A stretch of 64,000 nucleotides of DNA from Coxiellaceae bacterium. Lineage in GTDB: Bacteria > Pseudomonadota > Gammaproteobacteria > Coxiellales > Coxiellaceae. Position 1 is the first letter of the stretch. Every line of letters begins with the position of its first letter. Shown here one piece after another: positions 9,944 to 19,109 of this stretch. The notes under the pieces were generated by a model. It was not told the DNA's origin and made no database searches. It worked only from the letters and a program-made list of their open reading frames with translations. Position numbers and translations under genes: made by a program. The stretch lies in assembly GCA_029212885.1 (NCBI GenBank), contig JARGPC010000002.1, positions 104,474 to 168,473 on the forward strand, written 5' to 3'.

Positions 9944-9968
9944 TATATTTTAATAATCGAGAGGTTTT

Positions 9969-10688
9969 TTAGTTGTTACCATTTCCTACCGATGGTTTTA
10001 TATTATTTGTTGAGGAAATTACAGCTATTTTTGCCCCATGTGTTTTAATGGGCTTAGCATAAAACACCTGTACTTTATCTTTGGCGTCCGATGATGATGT
10101 GATGGTGGTTGGAGTATATAAGACAGCTTTCAGTGCTGTCGTTCCAGGCTGATTAGTTGCGCCATCAATGTAGGGAACTAGAGAAATAATTTGATATGGC
10201 TTGAGTGGTTTGGTAAATGTTACCTGTAGTGTTGTGGTTTTAGTGGCACTATCGGTAAAAGTAAAAGGACTTTTTTGGTCTGATACCACAAAAGTTATTT
10301 GATTCACTGTTTTGCAGTTAGGTACGCCATATTTTGGAGATGTGACAGCAGGGGTGCTTTGTGCATGAAGTATATTGACTGATGGCGTAGCGAAATCACT
10401 TCCTTGGGAGTAAGCATTTAAAGTATATATATTCTTATTGGCGATGGGTACACCTATACAGTGACCGCTATAGGCTGAGTTAGCTGTGCCTTGAGAGACA
10501 TACCACATTATTTTGGGGTTATCATATTTGGCCCCAGCAGCAGAACTAGCTTCTAGTTCTGTCATGCCTGCATTATTTTCTATACGTATAGTTTGTGTTG
10601 ATGATGCGGGGTCATAAGAGGCCATACCTAAGCTGCTTATTGATAATCCGCAGATTGCCACAGCTGAAATAATAATTTTTTTAGACAT
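9969..10688 (-). CDS. Secreted protein of unknown function
   Basis: A 239-residue protein with a clear signal peptide (KKIIISAVAICGLSISSLG, cleaved after about residue 22). The mature part is Ser/Thr/Asn-rich, with two cysteines in the central region (HCIGVP and VPNCKT) that could form a disulfide, and alternating hydrophobic residues typical of beta structure. The start is at MSKKII, with GGAG about 9 nt upstream; a longer in-frame start is less likely. It stands alone and has its own terminator. No family recognised. Confidence 0.75.
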   Translation of the reverse strand: MSKKIIISAVAICGLSISSLGMASYDPASSTQTIRIENNAGMTELEASSAAGAKYDNPKIMWYVSQGTANSAYSGHCIGVPIANKNIYTLNAYSQGSDFATPSVNILHAQSTPAVTSPKYGVPNCKTVNQITFVVSDQKSPFTFTDSATKTTTLQVTFTKPLKPYQIISLVPYIDGATNQPGTTALKAVLYTPTTITSSSDAKDKVQVFYAKPIKTHGAKIAVISSTNNIKPSVGNGNN

Positions 10689-10867
10689 TTGTTTACTCCG
10701 AGAGATTTTTTTATACACACAGGGGGTTTTATGTCACCTTGTACCTGCTCACATGCATACAAGATACATTATTGAGCTTAACAAACTATTAGCGTATTGG
10801 ATACAAGGCTGATGTTTTAAATATATAATTATCAATAGCTTATAGTGTACATCTAAACTAAAAAGTT

Positions 10868-11674
10868 CTAACTGACCACGGTCATTGCTTCGCCATAACC
10901 CGAATCTTCTAATTGTTGCTTCAGTTTGTCGGTTTCACCGACGCCAGCCAGTGGGCCCACTTGTACCTTATAGATAGGGGTGTGACCGGCTTTGACAGTT
11001 TTCAGTCGAACCGTGCGTTGTGTTAAGTGTTTGATGCGGCGTTGCAGGTTAGTTGCATTGCTGAAATTACTAAAGGCACCAAGCTGCAGGTATAGGTGCG
11101 GGTTATGTGAGACTGGTTGGAATTCAGTGTCTGCCAGCATGGGGTGGTGGTGCTCACCCGGCGATAATGCGGTGACTTGCACAATGGCAGTGCCTTTACG
11201 CATATAGCCGAGCTTCTTCGCGGCAGCATACGACAGGTCAATAATGCGGTTCGGTGCAAATGGGCCGCGATCGTTAACTTTTACAATGACTGTGTGGCCA
11301 TTTTCCATGTTGGTTACTTTAACAAACGTGGGGATAGGTAAAACGGGGCTAGCCGCCGTCATACCATACATATCATATGGTTCGCGACTGGAGGTCAATT
11401 GACCGTGAAACTTGGTGCCATACCAAGAGGCAATACCACGCTGGTTATAACCCTTGGCGGTATCAAGCACATAATAACGCTTGCCAAATACGACATATGA
11501 CTTTGGGTTGCCATATCGGCTGAGTGGTAATTTTTTGGGTTTAGCGTTAGGGATATGGCTAACATCTCTTGGTCGAGCTGGTGCGCCATCTTGCGGTACA
11601 CTAACGCTGGCACAGCCAGTTAGTAAGGCGATAATAGTGGCGATGCTGCCAGTGCGTATAATCCGTGTTACCAT
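10868..11674 (-). CDS. rlpA: RlpA-like septal lipoprotein with substituted catalytic histidine
   Basis: Outer-membrane lipoprotein related to RlpA, a septal lytic transglycosylase acting on peptidoglycan without stem peptides. The 268-residue product has a lipobox (LLTGC, Cys21), a double-psi beta-barrel (about residues 78-170) and a C-terminal SPOR domain (about 190-268). The catalytic aspartate is present in NDRGPF (D135). The histidine 26 residues before it in active homologs (TAAH) is serine here (TAAS, S109). The enzyme may therefore be weak or inactive, while the SPOR domain should still bind septal glycan. Confidence 0.9.
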   Translation of the reverse strand: MVTRIIRTGSIATIIALLTGCASVSVPQDGAPARPRDVSHIPNAKPKKLPLSRYGNPKSYVVFGKRYYVLDTAKGYNQRGIASWYGTKFHGQLTSSREPYDMYGMTAASPVLPIPTFVKVTNMENGHTVIVKVNDRGPFAPNRIIDLSYAAAKKLGYMRKGTAIVQVTALSPGEHHHPMLADTEFQPVSHNPHLYLQLGAFSNFSNATNLQRRIKHLTQRTVRLKTVKAGHTPIYKVQVGPLAGVGETDKLKQQLEDSGYGEAMTVVS

Positions 11675-11696
11675 AGTTTCCTTGGTTTATTAAATT

Positions 11697-11763
11697 CGTC
11701 ATTGCGTGCCACGCAGTGGCGCGGCAATCTGGATTGCTTCGTCGTAAGCTCCTCGCAATGACG
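11697..11763. repeat. Palindromic intergenic element ending in CGTCATTGCG / CGCAATGACG
   Basis: A 67-bp element with matching 10-bp ends in inverted orientation and internal motifs such as GGCAATCTGGATTGC. It resembles a widespread class of proteobacterial intergenic palindromes and is unrelated to the GTCATCCCGG type. It lies between the divergent genes rlpA and rlmB. Confidence 0.75.
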
Positions 11764-11812
11764 TAAGTACAATGTTAAGCAGTCTAGCGGAAGTTGTAAT
11801 AAGTGGAAAGTA

Positions 11813-12580
11813 ATGACGAAAAAAAATAACAAAAATAAAAAAAGTAATGCAGTGTTTGGTTTTCATGCGGTGCACAGTCTTCTACAAGCTAAACCCGATA
11901 GTGTTGAGTGGGTGGCGGTACAAAAAGGCCGTGATGATCAGCGCGCACAACAAATACTCGAGTTAGCACACCAGCAAGGCATTACCTTAGAGCACTTAAA
12001 TAAAAAAGCCATGGAAGAAGCCGCTGACGGTAATCACCAGGGCTTTATTGCGCAGTGTCATCATTTCCCAAGCTATACCCAAGCGGACTTGATGGCTTTA
12101 ATTGAAGCGGTGCCATCTGGTGCGGCGGTGTCACCACTGGTGTTAATTCTTGATGGCATTCAAGATCCGCACAATTTAGGCGCGATTATGCGTAGCAGTG
12201 ATGCTTTGGGTGTAATGGCCATTGTCATAGCTAAAGACAATGCTGTTGGCATGACATCGACAGTGCAAAAAGTTGCAAGTGGTGCTGCGTTGACTGTGCC
12301 ATTGGTGACGGTGACTAATTTGTCACGCTGCATGCAAGCGTTGAGACAAGCAGGTTTATGGTTGGTGGGCTTGGATGCCAGTGCCGAAGATCGGATTGAG
12401 TCTATTGATATGAAAGGACCTGTCGGTGTGGTTATGGGTAATGAGGGCCATGGTATGAGGCGCGGCACACGCGATAAGTGTGATTTTCTTGCGCATATTC
12501 CAATGACCGGTACGGTATCGAGTATGAATGTGAGTGTTGCCGCTGGGATTGTATTGTATGAGGTGAATCGACAGCGATAA
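11813..12580 (+). CDS. rlmB: 23S rRNA (guanosine-2251-2'-O) methyltransferase RlmB
   Basis: SpoU-family methyltransferase, 255 residues. It has an N-terminal substrate-binding domain (VFGFHAVHSLL) and a C-terminal SPOUT knot domain with the motifs LDGIQDPHNLGAIMRS, VMGNEGHGMRR and MNVSVAAGIVLYE. It 2'-O-methylates G2251 in the ribosomal P-loop using SAM. The N-terminus begins with a Lys/Asn-rich stretch. It ends 8 nt from the convergent MFS gene. Confidence 0.94.
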   Translation: MTKKNNKNKKSNAVFGFHAVHSLLQAKPDSVEWVAVQKGRDDQRAQQILELAHQQGITLEHLNKKAMEEAADGNHQGFIAQCHHFPSYTQADLMALIEAVPSGAAVSPLVLILDGIQDPHNLGAIMRSSDALGVMAIVIAKDNAVGMTSTVQKVASGAALTVPLVTVTNLSRCMQALRQAGLWLVGLDASAEDRIESIDMKGPVGVVMGNEGHGMRRGTRDKCDFLAHIPMTGTVSSMNVSVAAGIVLYEVNRQR

Positions 12581-12588
12581 CTTTGCGC

Positions 12589-13971
12589 TCAATGCGGAGT
12601 CACATGTCGTGGTGATCGATGACCGTCAATTTTCTTCATGAATTTTTTCGATAGTGGATGAATCATCTTGCCGCGTGTTTCAGGTATGAAGAACAGCATC
12701 ACTATTGATGCGACATTAACACCCATTAACACCAAGAATGCTTGATGAAAATCACCGGTGCTGTAGGAGCGCACGCCGTGTGATAAGAAGTGTCCATGCC
12801 AATCTTTATCCAGAAAATAACCAATGAGCGGTTGAAATACCGCTGCGCCCATGGTGACAAAAAAGTTAGTAACAGCGGTTGATATCCCGGTGGAGCGAGG
12901 AGGACTGACTTCCTTGGCCAGTGCGAATACCAAGGCTTGTGGTGCCACAAAAAAACCAACAAAGAATAATAATACAAATAATGGGATGCGAGGTATATCG
13001 GGTACGTAAATAACGATACCCGATAATATTAAAATCATTAAAGCACCCAGCTGCAGCGGTAGGCGACGGCGATGTACTTTATCTGATAGCCAACCAAAGA
13101 TCGGTAAGCCTACCGTGCAACCAATAAATATAAGTGAAGTGGTTAAGGCTGCATCAGAGCTGCTGAGGTGAAAGCTTTCCTTTAGAAAAGCGACTCCCCA
13201 CAATGAGGCAAATACCGATACCGGTAAAAACATAAACGAACCAACGATGCCGATTAACCACATTTGATAATTCTTAAATAAACCAAACAAGCGTATTAAA
13301 ATCATTTTCCAGCTACGGTATTCGCTCGGTACGCGCGGTGCCCACTTGGGTCGATCGCGAACAAAAATAGCGATTAACACCGCTAAGCCAACACCAATCC
13401 ATGAGGTCATAGACACCGTCTCACGCCAACCATATGAGGAGACGCCGTGTGATAAAACCGTATCGGTAGCAACGGCACCGATGGTGCCAAGTGCGGTGGT
13501 TAGTGCGCTAAATAACGCAAAACGATTACGCGGTAACCACATTGACGCTAATTTTAAAGCGCCGACAAAGGCAAATGCTGAGCCAAATCCCATCATCGCT
13601 CGACCAACGCAGGCGATATAAAGGCTATCGGTGTGTGCAAAAACCAGACCACCTAAGGCGCACACTAAGCTGGAACCAGTTAATATCCAACGGCGGCTGT
13701 ACTTGTCAACTAGCGCTCCTGAGGGTAATTGCAGTGGGGTGTATACGTAATAGTAGAAGGCTGATAAGAAGCCAATCTGTAAGGCATTTACCCCATAAGA
13801 CTGCATCAATGGGTGAATCATTACACTCGGGGTGACGCGCATAATAAAGTCATATAGGTAGAACACAGCAGCGAGCAAGCAAAGAAACCAAGGGTAAAAT
13901 GAGCCGCTGAAAAAGGTGGAAGGGCGCTTTGATTCGACGGCTTTACTGCTTTGGTCAAACATCTGGTTCAT
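12589..13971 (-). CDS. MFS transporter
   Basis: A 460-residue 12-span carrier of the major facilitator superfamily. The loop 2-3 motif appears as GALVDKYSRRW and the opening segment as FYLYDFIMRVTPSVM. Similar carriers with YDFIMRVTPSVM-like openings are common in Legionella and Coxiella, where substrates are mostly unassigned. A second ATG three codons in (MFDQSS) is an alternative start. Monocistronic. Confidence 0.88.
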   Translation of the reverse strand: MNQMFDQSSKAVESKRPSTFFSGSFYPWFLCLLAAVFYLYDFIMRVTPSVMIHPLMQSYGVNALQIGFLSAFYYYVYTPLQLPSGALVDKYSRRWILTGSSLVCALGGLVFAHTDSLYIACVGRAMMGFGSAFAFVGALKLASMWLPRNRFALFSALTTALGTIGAVATDTVLSHGVSSYGWRETVSMTSWIGVGLAVLIAIFVRDRPKWAPRVPSEYRSWKMILIRLFGLFKNYQMWLIGIVGSFMFLPVSVFASLWGVAFLKESFHLSSSDAALTTSLIFIGCTVGLPIFGWLSDKVHRRRLPLQLGALMILILSGIVIYVPDIPRIPLFVLLFFVGFFVAPQALVFALAKEVSPPRSTGISTAVTNFFVTMGAAVFQPLIGYFLDKDWHGHFLSHGVRSYSTGDFHQAFLVLMGVNVASIVMLFFIPETRGKMIHPLSKKFMKKIDGHRSPRHVTPH

Positions 13972-14115
13972 CCTTGCTGAGATGTGTTAAGTAACCAGTT
14001 TAGCGGTTTTTGATATGAAAATATATGTTATGGTCGACAGCTATGGTGAAAATGCTTGTTTGTGTTGCTCAATTTTATTACAGTGTTGCTTGATTTATTT
14101 ATTGTGGAGGATGTG

Positions 14116-14463
14116 ATGGAGTATTTGTCTCCGTTTGAGGCGTTTAAAGTGAGTTTAGGTGTTGGAACAATGGGTGCTGTGTTTGCTTTTGCCGCAGGTT
14201 CAATGTTGCAAGTGACTAGCGGGCTTTTGCTTGATGAGCAATCTCTTAATCAGAACGTTTCGTTAGAGCTGCTGGTGGCTTTTTTTTCGTTGTTTGCATT
14301 TGCTACCAGCTATAGCTTAATAGTTGAACCTGATGCGCTAGCCTATCGAGGTATAGTTGAGCGTGATTTTTTTCCGCCTCGCCGCGCTGCGCGTCAACAA
14401 CCAGAGCTTCCTGCTGAGCGAGAAACTGAAGCGGTATTGCCTCAAGCTAGTCCTGTAGCGTAG
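14116..14463 (+). CDS. Small two-span membrane protein with charged Pro-rich tail
   Basis: A 115-residue unknown with two hydrophobic segments (about residues 10-35 and 50-75) and a C-terminal tail rich in Arg, Pro, Gln and Glu. TGGAGG (14105-14110) is well spaced for the ATG at 14116. It shares a layout, but no clear sequence, with the genes at 41846 and 61605. No family recognised. Confidence 0.6.
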   Translation: MEYLSPFEAFKVSLGVGTMGAVFAFAAGSMLQVTSGLLLDEQSLNQNVSLELLVAFFSLFAFATSYSLIVEPDALAYRGIVERDFFPPRRAARQQPELPAERETEAVLPQASPVA

Positions 14464-14479
14464 GCGGGTGATTACCTGT

Positions 14480-15031
14480 TTATTTAATAAGTTGTAAAAA
14501 TTCACTACGGGTTTTTGCATTGTCGCGTAAGATGCCGAGCATCATTGAGGTGGTCATCACTGAGTTTTGTTTTTCCACGCCACGCATCATCATGCACATG
14601 TGTTGTGCTTCAACAACAACACCAACACCTTTGGCGCCGGTGACCTCTAAGATACACTCTGCAATTTGTTTGGTTAGGCGTTCTTGAATTTGTAAGCGGC
14701 GGGCAAACATATCAGCTAAACGAGCAACTTTAGATAAACCTAAAACTTTACCGTCAGGCACATAGGCGATGTGGCATTTACCGATAAAGGGTAAAAGGTG
14801 GTGTTCACACAGTGAATACAGTTCTATATCTTTAACCAGGACTAACTCGTCCATATCGGAAGTGAATACCGCGCCATTGACAACATCGTCCACCGATTGC
14901 TCGTAGCCGCGGGTCAGGTATTTCATTGCTTTAGCTGCTCGACGTGGGGTGTCCTTTAAACCCTCGCGTTCAGGGTCTTCGCCAATATCGTTCAGTATGT
15001 TTTTGTACAATTCAGCTAGTTTATCGGTCAT
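14480..15031 (-). CDS. folE: GTP cyclohydrolase I
   Basis: First enzyme of tetrahydrofolate synthesis, converting GTP to dihydroneopterin triphosphate. The 183-residue product has the zinc-site motifs [10 protein letters not shown] and [11 protein letters not shown], and the GLSKVARL segment typical of the family. It forms a homodecamer in the cytoplasm. Together with pabA/pabB later in the window it supplies both halves of folate. Monocistronic, converging on the small membrane gene at 14116. Confidence 0.96.
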   Translation of the reverse strand: MTDKLAELYKNILNDIGEDPEREGLKDTPRRAAKAMKYLTRGYEQSVDDVVNGAVFTSDMDELVLVKDIELYSLCEHHLLPFIGKCHIAYVPDGKVLGLSKVARLADMFARRLQIQERLTKQIAECILEVTGAKGVGVVVEAQHMCMMMRGVEKQNSVMTTSMMLGILRDNAKTRSEFLQLIK

Positions 15032-15104
15032 CGTATAAGTCCTGTATTCAATTTGGCCGCTATTCTACCATAAGAGCAATATAGTAGAAAACAACAAAGA
15101 CGGC

Positions 15105-15446
15105 CTACCTAAACCAGCTGAGGCGTTCGCCGCCTAACATATGTAAATGCGCATGATAAACTTCTTGGCCGCCATCGCGGTTGCAGTTCATTGCTACACG
15201 ATAACCGGATTCATCGATGCCTAATTGTTTGGCGACTTGTGCGGCGGTTTGCATCATATGGCCGAGTAGTTCTGTTTGAGATTGATCAAAGTCATTCAGT
15301 GTGGCGATATGTTCGCGTGGGATAACTAATACGTGATATTTGGCTTTGGGGTGTAGGTCATTAAATACTAATACTTGATCATCTTGATAAATAAAATCGG
15401 TATTGAAGTCGCCTTGGGCGATTTTACAAAAAATGCAGTCTGTCAT
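15105..15446 (-). CDS. HIT-family nucleotide hydrolase (HinT-like)
   Basis: A 113-residue histidine-triad protein with CIFCKIAQG at the N-terminus and the triad motif HAHLHMLGG near the C-terminus. HinT proteins hydrolyse AMP from phosphoramidates and aminoacyl-adenylates. Length and motifs match the bacterial HinT group. Monocistronic. Confidence 0.94.
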   Translation of the reverse strand: MTDCIFCKIAQGDFNTDFIYQDDQVLVFNDLHPKAKYHVLVIPREHIATLNDFDQSQTELLGHMMQTAAQVAKQLGIDESGYRVAMNCNRDGGQEVYHAHLHMLGGERLSWFR

Positions 15447-15531
15447 TTTTTAAATTCCTTATTGCGTGTGAGTGCCTCGATGCTATACGCTGAACAATGG
15501 TTGGCATCAAGGCGCATTGTTTGTCATCCCG

Positions 15532-15600
15532 GCCTTGAGCCGGGATCCACATCATATTATGGATCCCGGATAATCGACTGCGTCGATTTCCGGGATGACA
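15532..15600. repeat. GTCATCCCGG palindromic element
   Basis: Inverted repeat with ends TGTCATCCCGG and CCGGGATGACA. Inner arms GGGATCCA and TGGATCCC enclose an AT-rich loop, so the whole element can fold into a long hairpin. It begins just after the stop of emrB on the minus strand and may act as its terminator. Confidence 0.85.
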
Positions 15601-15606
15601 GTGGTG

Positions 15607-17154
15607 TTAGTGTGCGCTTGGGATATCACCTTGCATATCAACATGTTTTAATAGCAGCACCAATGGTATCAAGAGTGCGAATGCAATTGCAATTGCAAAA
15701 TAACCATCAAGAAAAGCTTGCAGTGTTGCATGAGTTTTTAGCATGGCGCCGAGCTTATGTGCAGCCAAAGGGCTGTTGACTGAAAGATGTTGAGCGCCAA
15801 GCCAATGCGTTACGTTATGGCTAAAGCGATTTAATGATGCACCCATGTTCGACCAGTTAATTTGGCTTTCACGGCTTAATAAAGTGCTGATTAATGATAT
15901 GCCGACAGATGTTCCGAGCATGCGGCTGTAAGCAAATAAACCGGAAGCTTCAGTCATGTCTGTTTTTGAGGTGGTGGCCAGTGCATAAGTCGATAGTGGC
16001 ACCATGACTAATCCCATACCTAAGCCAGTAATCGCATTGGCAACAATAAAGTAATTAATGCTGGTGTAAAGGCTAAAGTGACAAAACCACCAAGCACTTA
16101 AGCTGCATAAGGCAAGACCAGGCACAAGCAAGTATTTTACATTGATGCGATTCATTAATAGCGATGCGGAAACCATGCCGAAAGCACTGGCTAAGCCCAC
16201 TGGTGCTAATGTCCAGCCGGTAGTGATGATTGGGTATTTAAACACTTGCTCGAGCATAATCGGTTGCACTGTCATTAAACCAAACAAACAGCCGGCAAAC
16301 GCGAGCATAATAATACAGGCTAGGACAAAGTTACGGTCTTTATACAAGCTGAGTTTAACCACGGGGTGTTTTCTATAAAAAGTTCTAAATAAGAACCCAG
16401 CAAAACTAAAGCCGCTAATCAAGGCTAATAATAGAATTTCGTTTGAACTAAACCAGCCATACTCATTGCCTTGATCAAGAAAGATTTGCAAGCAGGCAAC
16501 GGCAATGATCATTAAGGCCAAGCCAATCATATCTATGCGTTGCTTGATGATTTTGGTTTGTGGAATCACCCAATATATAAGCGCAATGCCGAGTGCACAA
16601 ATGGGGATGTTAATATAAAACACCCAGCGCCAGTTTAAATCTTGAGTAATGTAACCGCCGAGGGTTGGTCCAAGTACCGGTGCCATCATAATGCCCATAC
16701 CCCAAATCGCCATTGCTTTACCTTGCTTATGCAGAGGGAATGTTTCACGTAAAATGGCTTGCGATAATGGAATTAAGGCGGCACCGAATGCGCCTTGAAA
16801 TACACGGAATACTACCATTTGGTTTAATGACATGGCCATGCCGGAGGCTAATGATGCGACCATAAAGCCGGTGACACACGCGATCATCATGTTTTTGCGT
16901 CCGATGCGGTTACTGATAAAGCCGGTCAGTGGTAACATAATGGCGGAAGCGACAACATAAGCGGTTAATACCCAGGTGATTTCACTGGTGTTGGCGCTCA
17001 GGGCTGGCATCATGGAAGGTAAGGCAACATTGACAATCGTAGCGTCAAGCACTTCGAGCACTGCTACCATCATAATGGTGAAAATTACTAGGCCGGGATG
17101 AGCCAAGTGAAGCTCGCCGCTATCATGAGCGGTAGCCGTTACTGCGCGTGTCAT
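15607..17154 (-). CDS. DHA2-family multidrug efflux permease (EmrB-like)
   Basis: A 515-residue, 14-span MFS drug/H+ antiporter. Family features include LDATIVNVALPSM in the first segment, SNRIGRKNMM in loop 2-3 and the antiporter motif GPTLGGYITQDLNWRWVFYINIP. It overlaps the upstream EmrA-like gene by 4 bp (ATGA). The pair should work with an outer-membrane TolC to export drugs or toxic metabolites. Confidence 0.93.
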   Translation of the reverse strand: MTRAVTATAHDSGELHLAHPGLVIFTIMMVAVLEVLDATIVNVALPSMMPALSANTSEITWVLTAYVVASAIMLPLTGFISNRIGRKNMMIACVTGFMVASLASGMAMSLNQMVVFRVFQGAFGAALIPLSQAILRETFPLHKQGKAMAIWGMGIMMAPVLGPTLGGYITQDLNWRWVFYINIPICALGIALIYWVIPQTKIIKQRIDMIGLALMIIAVACLQIFLDQGNEYGWFSSNEILLLALISGFSFAGFLFRTFYRKHPVVKLSLYKDRNFVLACIIMLAFAGCLFGLMTVQPIMLEQVFKYPIITTGWTLAPVGLASAFGMVSASLLMNRINVKYLLVPGLALCSLSAWWFCHFSLYTSINYFIVANAITGLGMGLVMVPLSTYALATTSKTDMTEASGLFAYSRMLGTSVGISLISTLLSRESQINWSNMGASLNRFSHNVTHWLGAQHLSVNSPLAAHKLGAMLKTHATLQAFLDGYFAIAIAFALLIPLVLLLKHVDMQGDIPSAH

Positions 17155-18146
17155 GACTTATGAACGGTGGTGTTAACTTTCACCGTGCAGCTAGCGCCCA
17201 TGCGTAATGGGAAGATCGGGTTAGGGCTGGTGATGTGCACGCGAATTGGAAAACGTTGCGTAACCTTCACCCAGTTACCACTGGCATTTTCAGGTGGTAA
17301 TAATGAAAAGGTGGTGCCACTGCCTTTGCTTAGGCTCTCTACGGTACCGGTAAACACGGTGTTCGGATACATATCAATTGTAATCGTTGCTGTTTGACCG
17401 GGCTTAATGCGTGACATATCGGTCTCTTTAAAGTTGGCCTGCGCCCACCAATCTCGATTTTCGATCAGAGCAAAATAACTCTGGTTGGCGTTTACTTGAT
17501 CGCCTACACGTAATTTAAAGTTAGATATATTGCCATTGGCGGGTGCGGTAATTTTGGTGTAAGACAAGTCTAATTTGGCTTGGTTTAATGCGGCGCGCGC
17601 TTGTTGCACTTGCGGGTTATCCATGCCGTTTTTGCCCAGTTTTTCTTTGGCTTGTTGGTATTGTGCTTCGGCGGCATTGTATGCCGCCTTGGCAACGCTA
17701 AGGCGGCTAGTGAAGGTGTCACCGTCTTGTAATGAGGCGCTGCGTTTTTGTACCAGCGTCATGATGCGCTTGTAGTTTTGTTTTGCAATGATGAGTTCTG
17801 CTTTACGTTCGGCTAACACAGCTTTGGCGGTATTGACTGCTTTTTCTAATGCCTTTACTTCTTGTATTGTTTGGTCCAGCGTGGCTTGTGCTTTATTAAC
17901 TGCGATCTCATACGGTTTAGGGTCGATACTGAAGAGTAACTCACCTTTGGAGACAAACTTATTATTGCCCACGTGGGTTTGTATCACGCGACCGCTAACA
18001 CGCGGGGCGATGTTAACTAGGTTGGCTTGTACATAAGCATCGCTGGTGCTGGGGTATAACTTGCCGTGATGCCAATAGACATAGCCGGCGAGAACTAGCA
18101 TAATGACGACCAAGAGGGAAACGCATAATTTGATTGTTTTTTTCAT
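17151..18146 (-). CDS. HlyD-family adaptor of a multidrug pump (EmrA-like)
   Basis: A 331-residue membrane-fusion protein with one N-terminal membrane span (about residues 7-25). It has a split biotinyl-lipoyl domain (VSGRVIQTHV; ITAPANGNISNF), a long coiled-coil hairpin between the halves and a beta-barrel. It bridges the EmrB-like permease to an outer-membrane channel. It is the first gene of the emrAB operon and is divergent from holD. Confidence 0.92.
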   Translation of the reverse strand: MKKTIKLCVSLLVVIMLVLAGYVYWHHGKLYPSTSDAYVQANLVNIAPRVSGRVIQTHVGNNKFVSKGELLFSIDPKPYEIAVNKAQATLDQTIQEVKALEKAVNTAKAVLAERKAELIIAKQNYKRIMTLVQKRSASLQDGDTFTSRLSVAKAAYNAAEAQYQQAKEKLGKNGMDNPQVQQARAALNQAKLDLSYTKITAPANGNISNFKLRVGDQVNANQSYFALIENRDWWAQANFKETDMSRIKPGQTATITIDMYPNTVFTGTVESLSKGSGTTFSLLPPENASGNWVKVTQRFPIRVHITSPNPIFPLRMGASCTVKVNTTVHKS

Positions 18147-18223
18147 CGTATTTTTTTAACTTTATATTAATTTAACCACATTTATAGCGTGCGATTGTAG
18201 CATGAAAGGCGGAGTAATAACAG

Positions 18224-18688
18224 GTGTTAACATTACAGCAGCGCAGTTACCTTAAGGTAATGAATATCGATATTTGGTTGTCGAATCAAGCAGTGCTAAC
18301 TTATTGGTCCACCGAAGTTTTTGATCATTCTGGTAAAGCGGTGGCCACATTGTTGGCAGTTGCGAGTCAGCAGGGTGATTTGCGTCAACAAGAAAATACA
18401 TTATTATCCAATATGTTAATGGCGCTAGGTCAGGCGTCGGTCGACTTAAGGCTGTCTGAGCAGGTGCCGAGCTTAAATACAAAGTTGCTGGTTGTGCTTG
18501 GAGCGACAATTAATAAGCAGCTGGTCATGGATGGAACCGAGCTGTTAACGATTGACTATACTGTGGAGCACTTGCTTAAAAACCCTCAGTTAAAAGCTGA
18601 AGTGTGGCAAAACCTCTGTCAATCATCATCGCTAAGGAGTGCACTGCTTGACCATCACCACGCAAATTCGAGTTTACCATCCGGATGA
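18224..18688 (+). CDS. holD: DNA polymerase III psi subunit (HolD-like)
   Basis: A 154-residue protein starting at GTG, with GGAG (18211-18214) nine bases upstream. The LQQRSYLKVMNIDIW opening and the end LLKNPQLKAEVWQNLC match the HolD pattern. The gene overlaps rimI, the arrangement found in E. coli. Psi links the clamp loader to chi (HolC, also encoded here at 45227). Sequence conservation is low, so linkage matters to the call. Confidence 0.75.
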   Translation: MLTLQQRSYLKVMNIDIWLSNQAVLTYWSTEVFDHSGKAVATLLAVASQQGDLRQQENTLLSNMLMALGQASVDLRLSEQVPSLNTKLLVVLGATINKQLVMDGTELLTIDYTVEHLLKNPQLKAEVWQNLCQSSSLRSALLDHHHANSSLPSG

Positions 18689-19109
18689 TGCCGCGGCGAT
18701 GGCAGCTATTGCCAATGTGGCAAAACCTTACCCTTGGTCCAAACAAGTATTTCGAGATTGTATGGCAGCTGAATATCCCGGTTGGGTATTGTGTGAAGAA
18801 GATCAAGTTCGTGGTTTTAGTATTATTAAAGTGGCGGCTGAGGAATCGGAGTTGCTTAATTTATGCGTTGACCCCATGGTGCAACGCCAAGGTTATGGTC
18901 AGCGTTTATTGCAATATGCGATTGATGATGCACAAAAGCAACGTGCCGAACAAATTTTTTTAGAGGTGCGTGAGTCGAATCAAGCGGCTAAAGGCTTGTA
19001 TCAGCATATGGGTTTTTCAGAGGTAGGTATTCGTAAACAATATTATCCTACCGATGACGGGCGCGAAGATGCCATTATTATGTTTCGTAATATCATTACG
19101 CTGGAGTGA
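18648..19109 (+). CDS. rimI: Ribosomal protein S18-alanine N-acetyltransferase
   Basis: GNAT acetyltransferase of 153 residues that acetylates the N-terminus of S18. It has the acetyl-CoA loop QRQGYGQRLL and the RimI-type segment FLEVRESNQAAKGLYQHMGF. TAAGGAG (18633-18639) points to TTG 18648 as the start, overlapping holD by 41 bp. Its 3' end overlaps the convergent 570-residue gene. Confidence 0.9.
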   Translation: MTITTQIRVYHPDDAAAMAAIANVAKPYPWSKQVFRDCMAAEYPGWVLCEEDQVRGFSIIKVAAEESELLNLCVDPMVQRQGYGQRLLQYAIDDAQKQRAEQIFLEVRESNQAAKGLYQHMGFSEVGIRKQYYPTDDGREDAIIMFRNIITLE

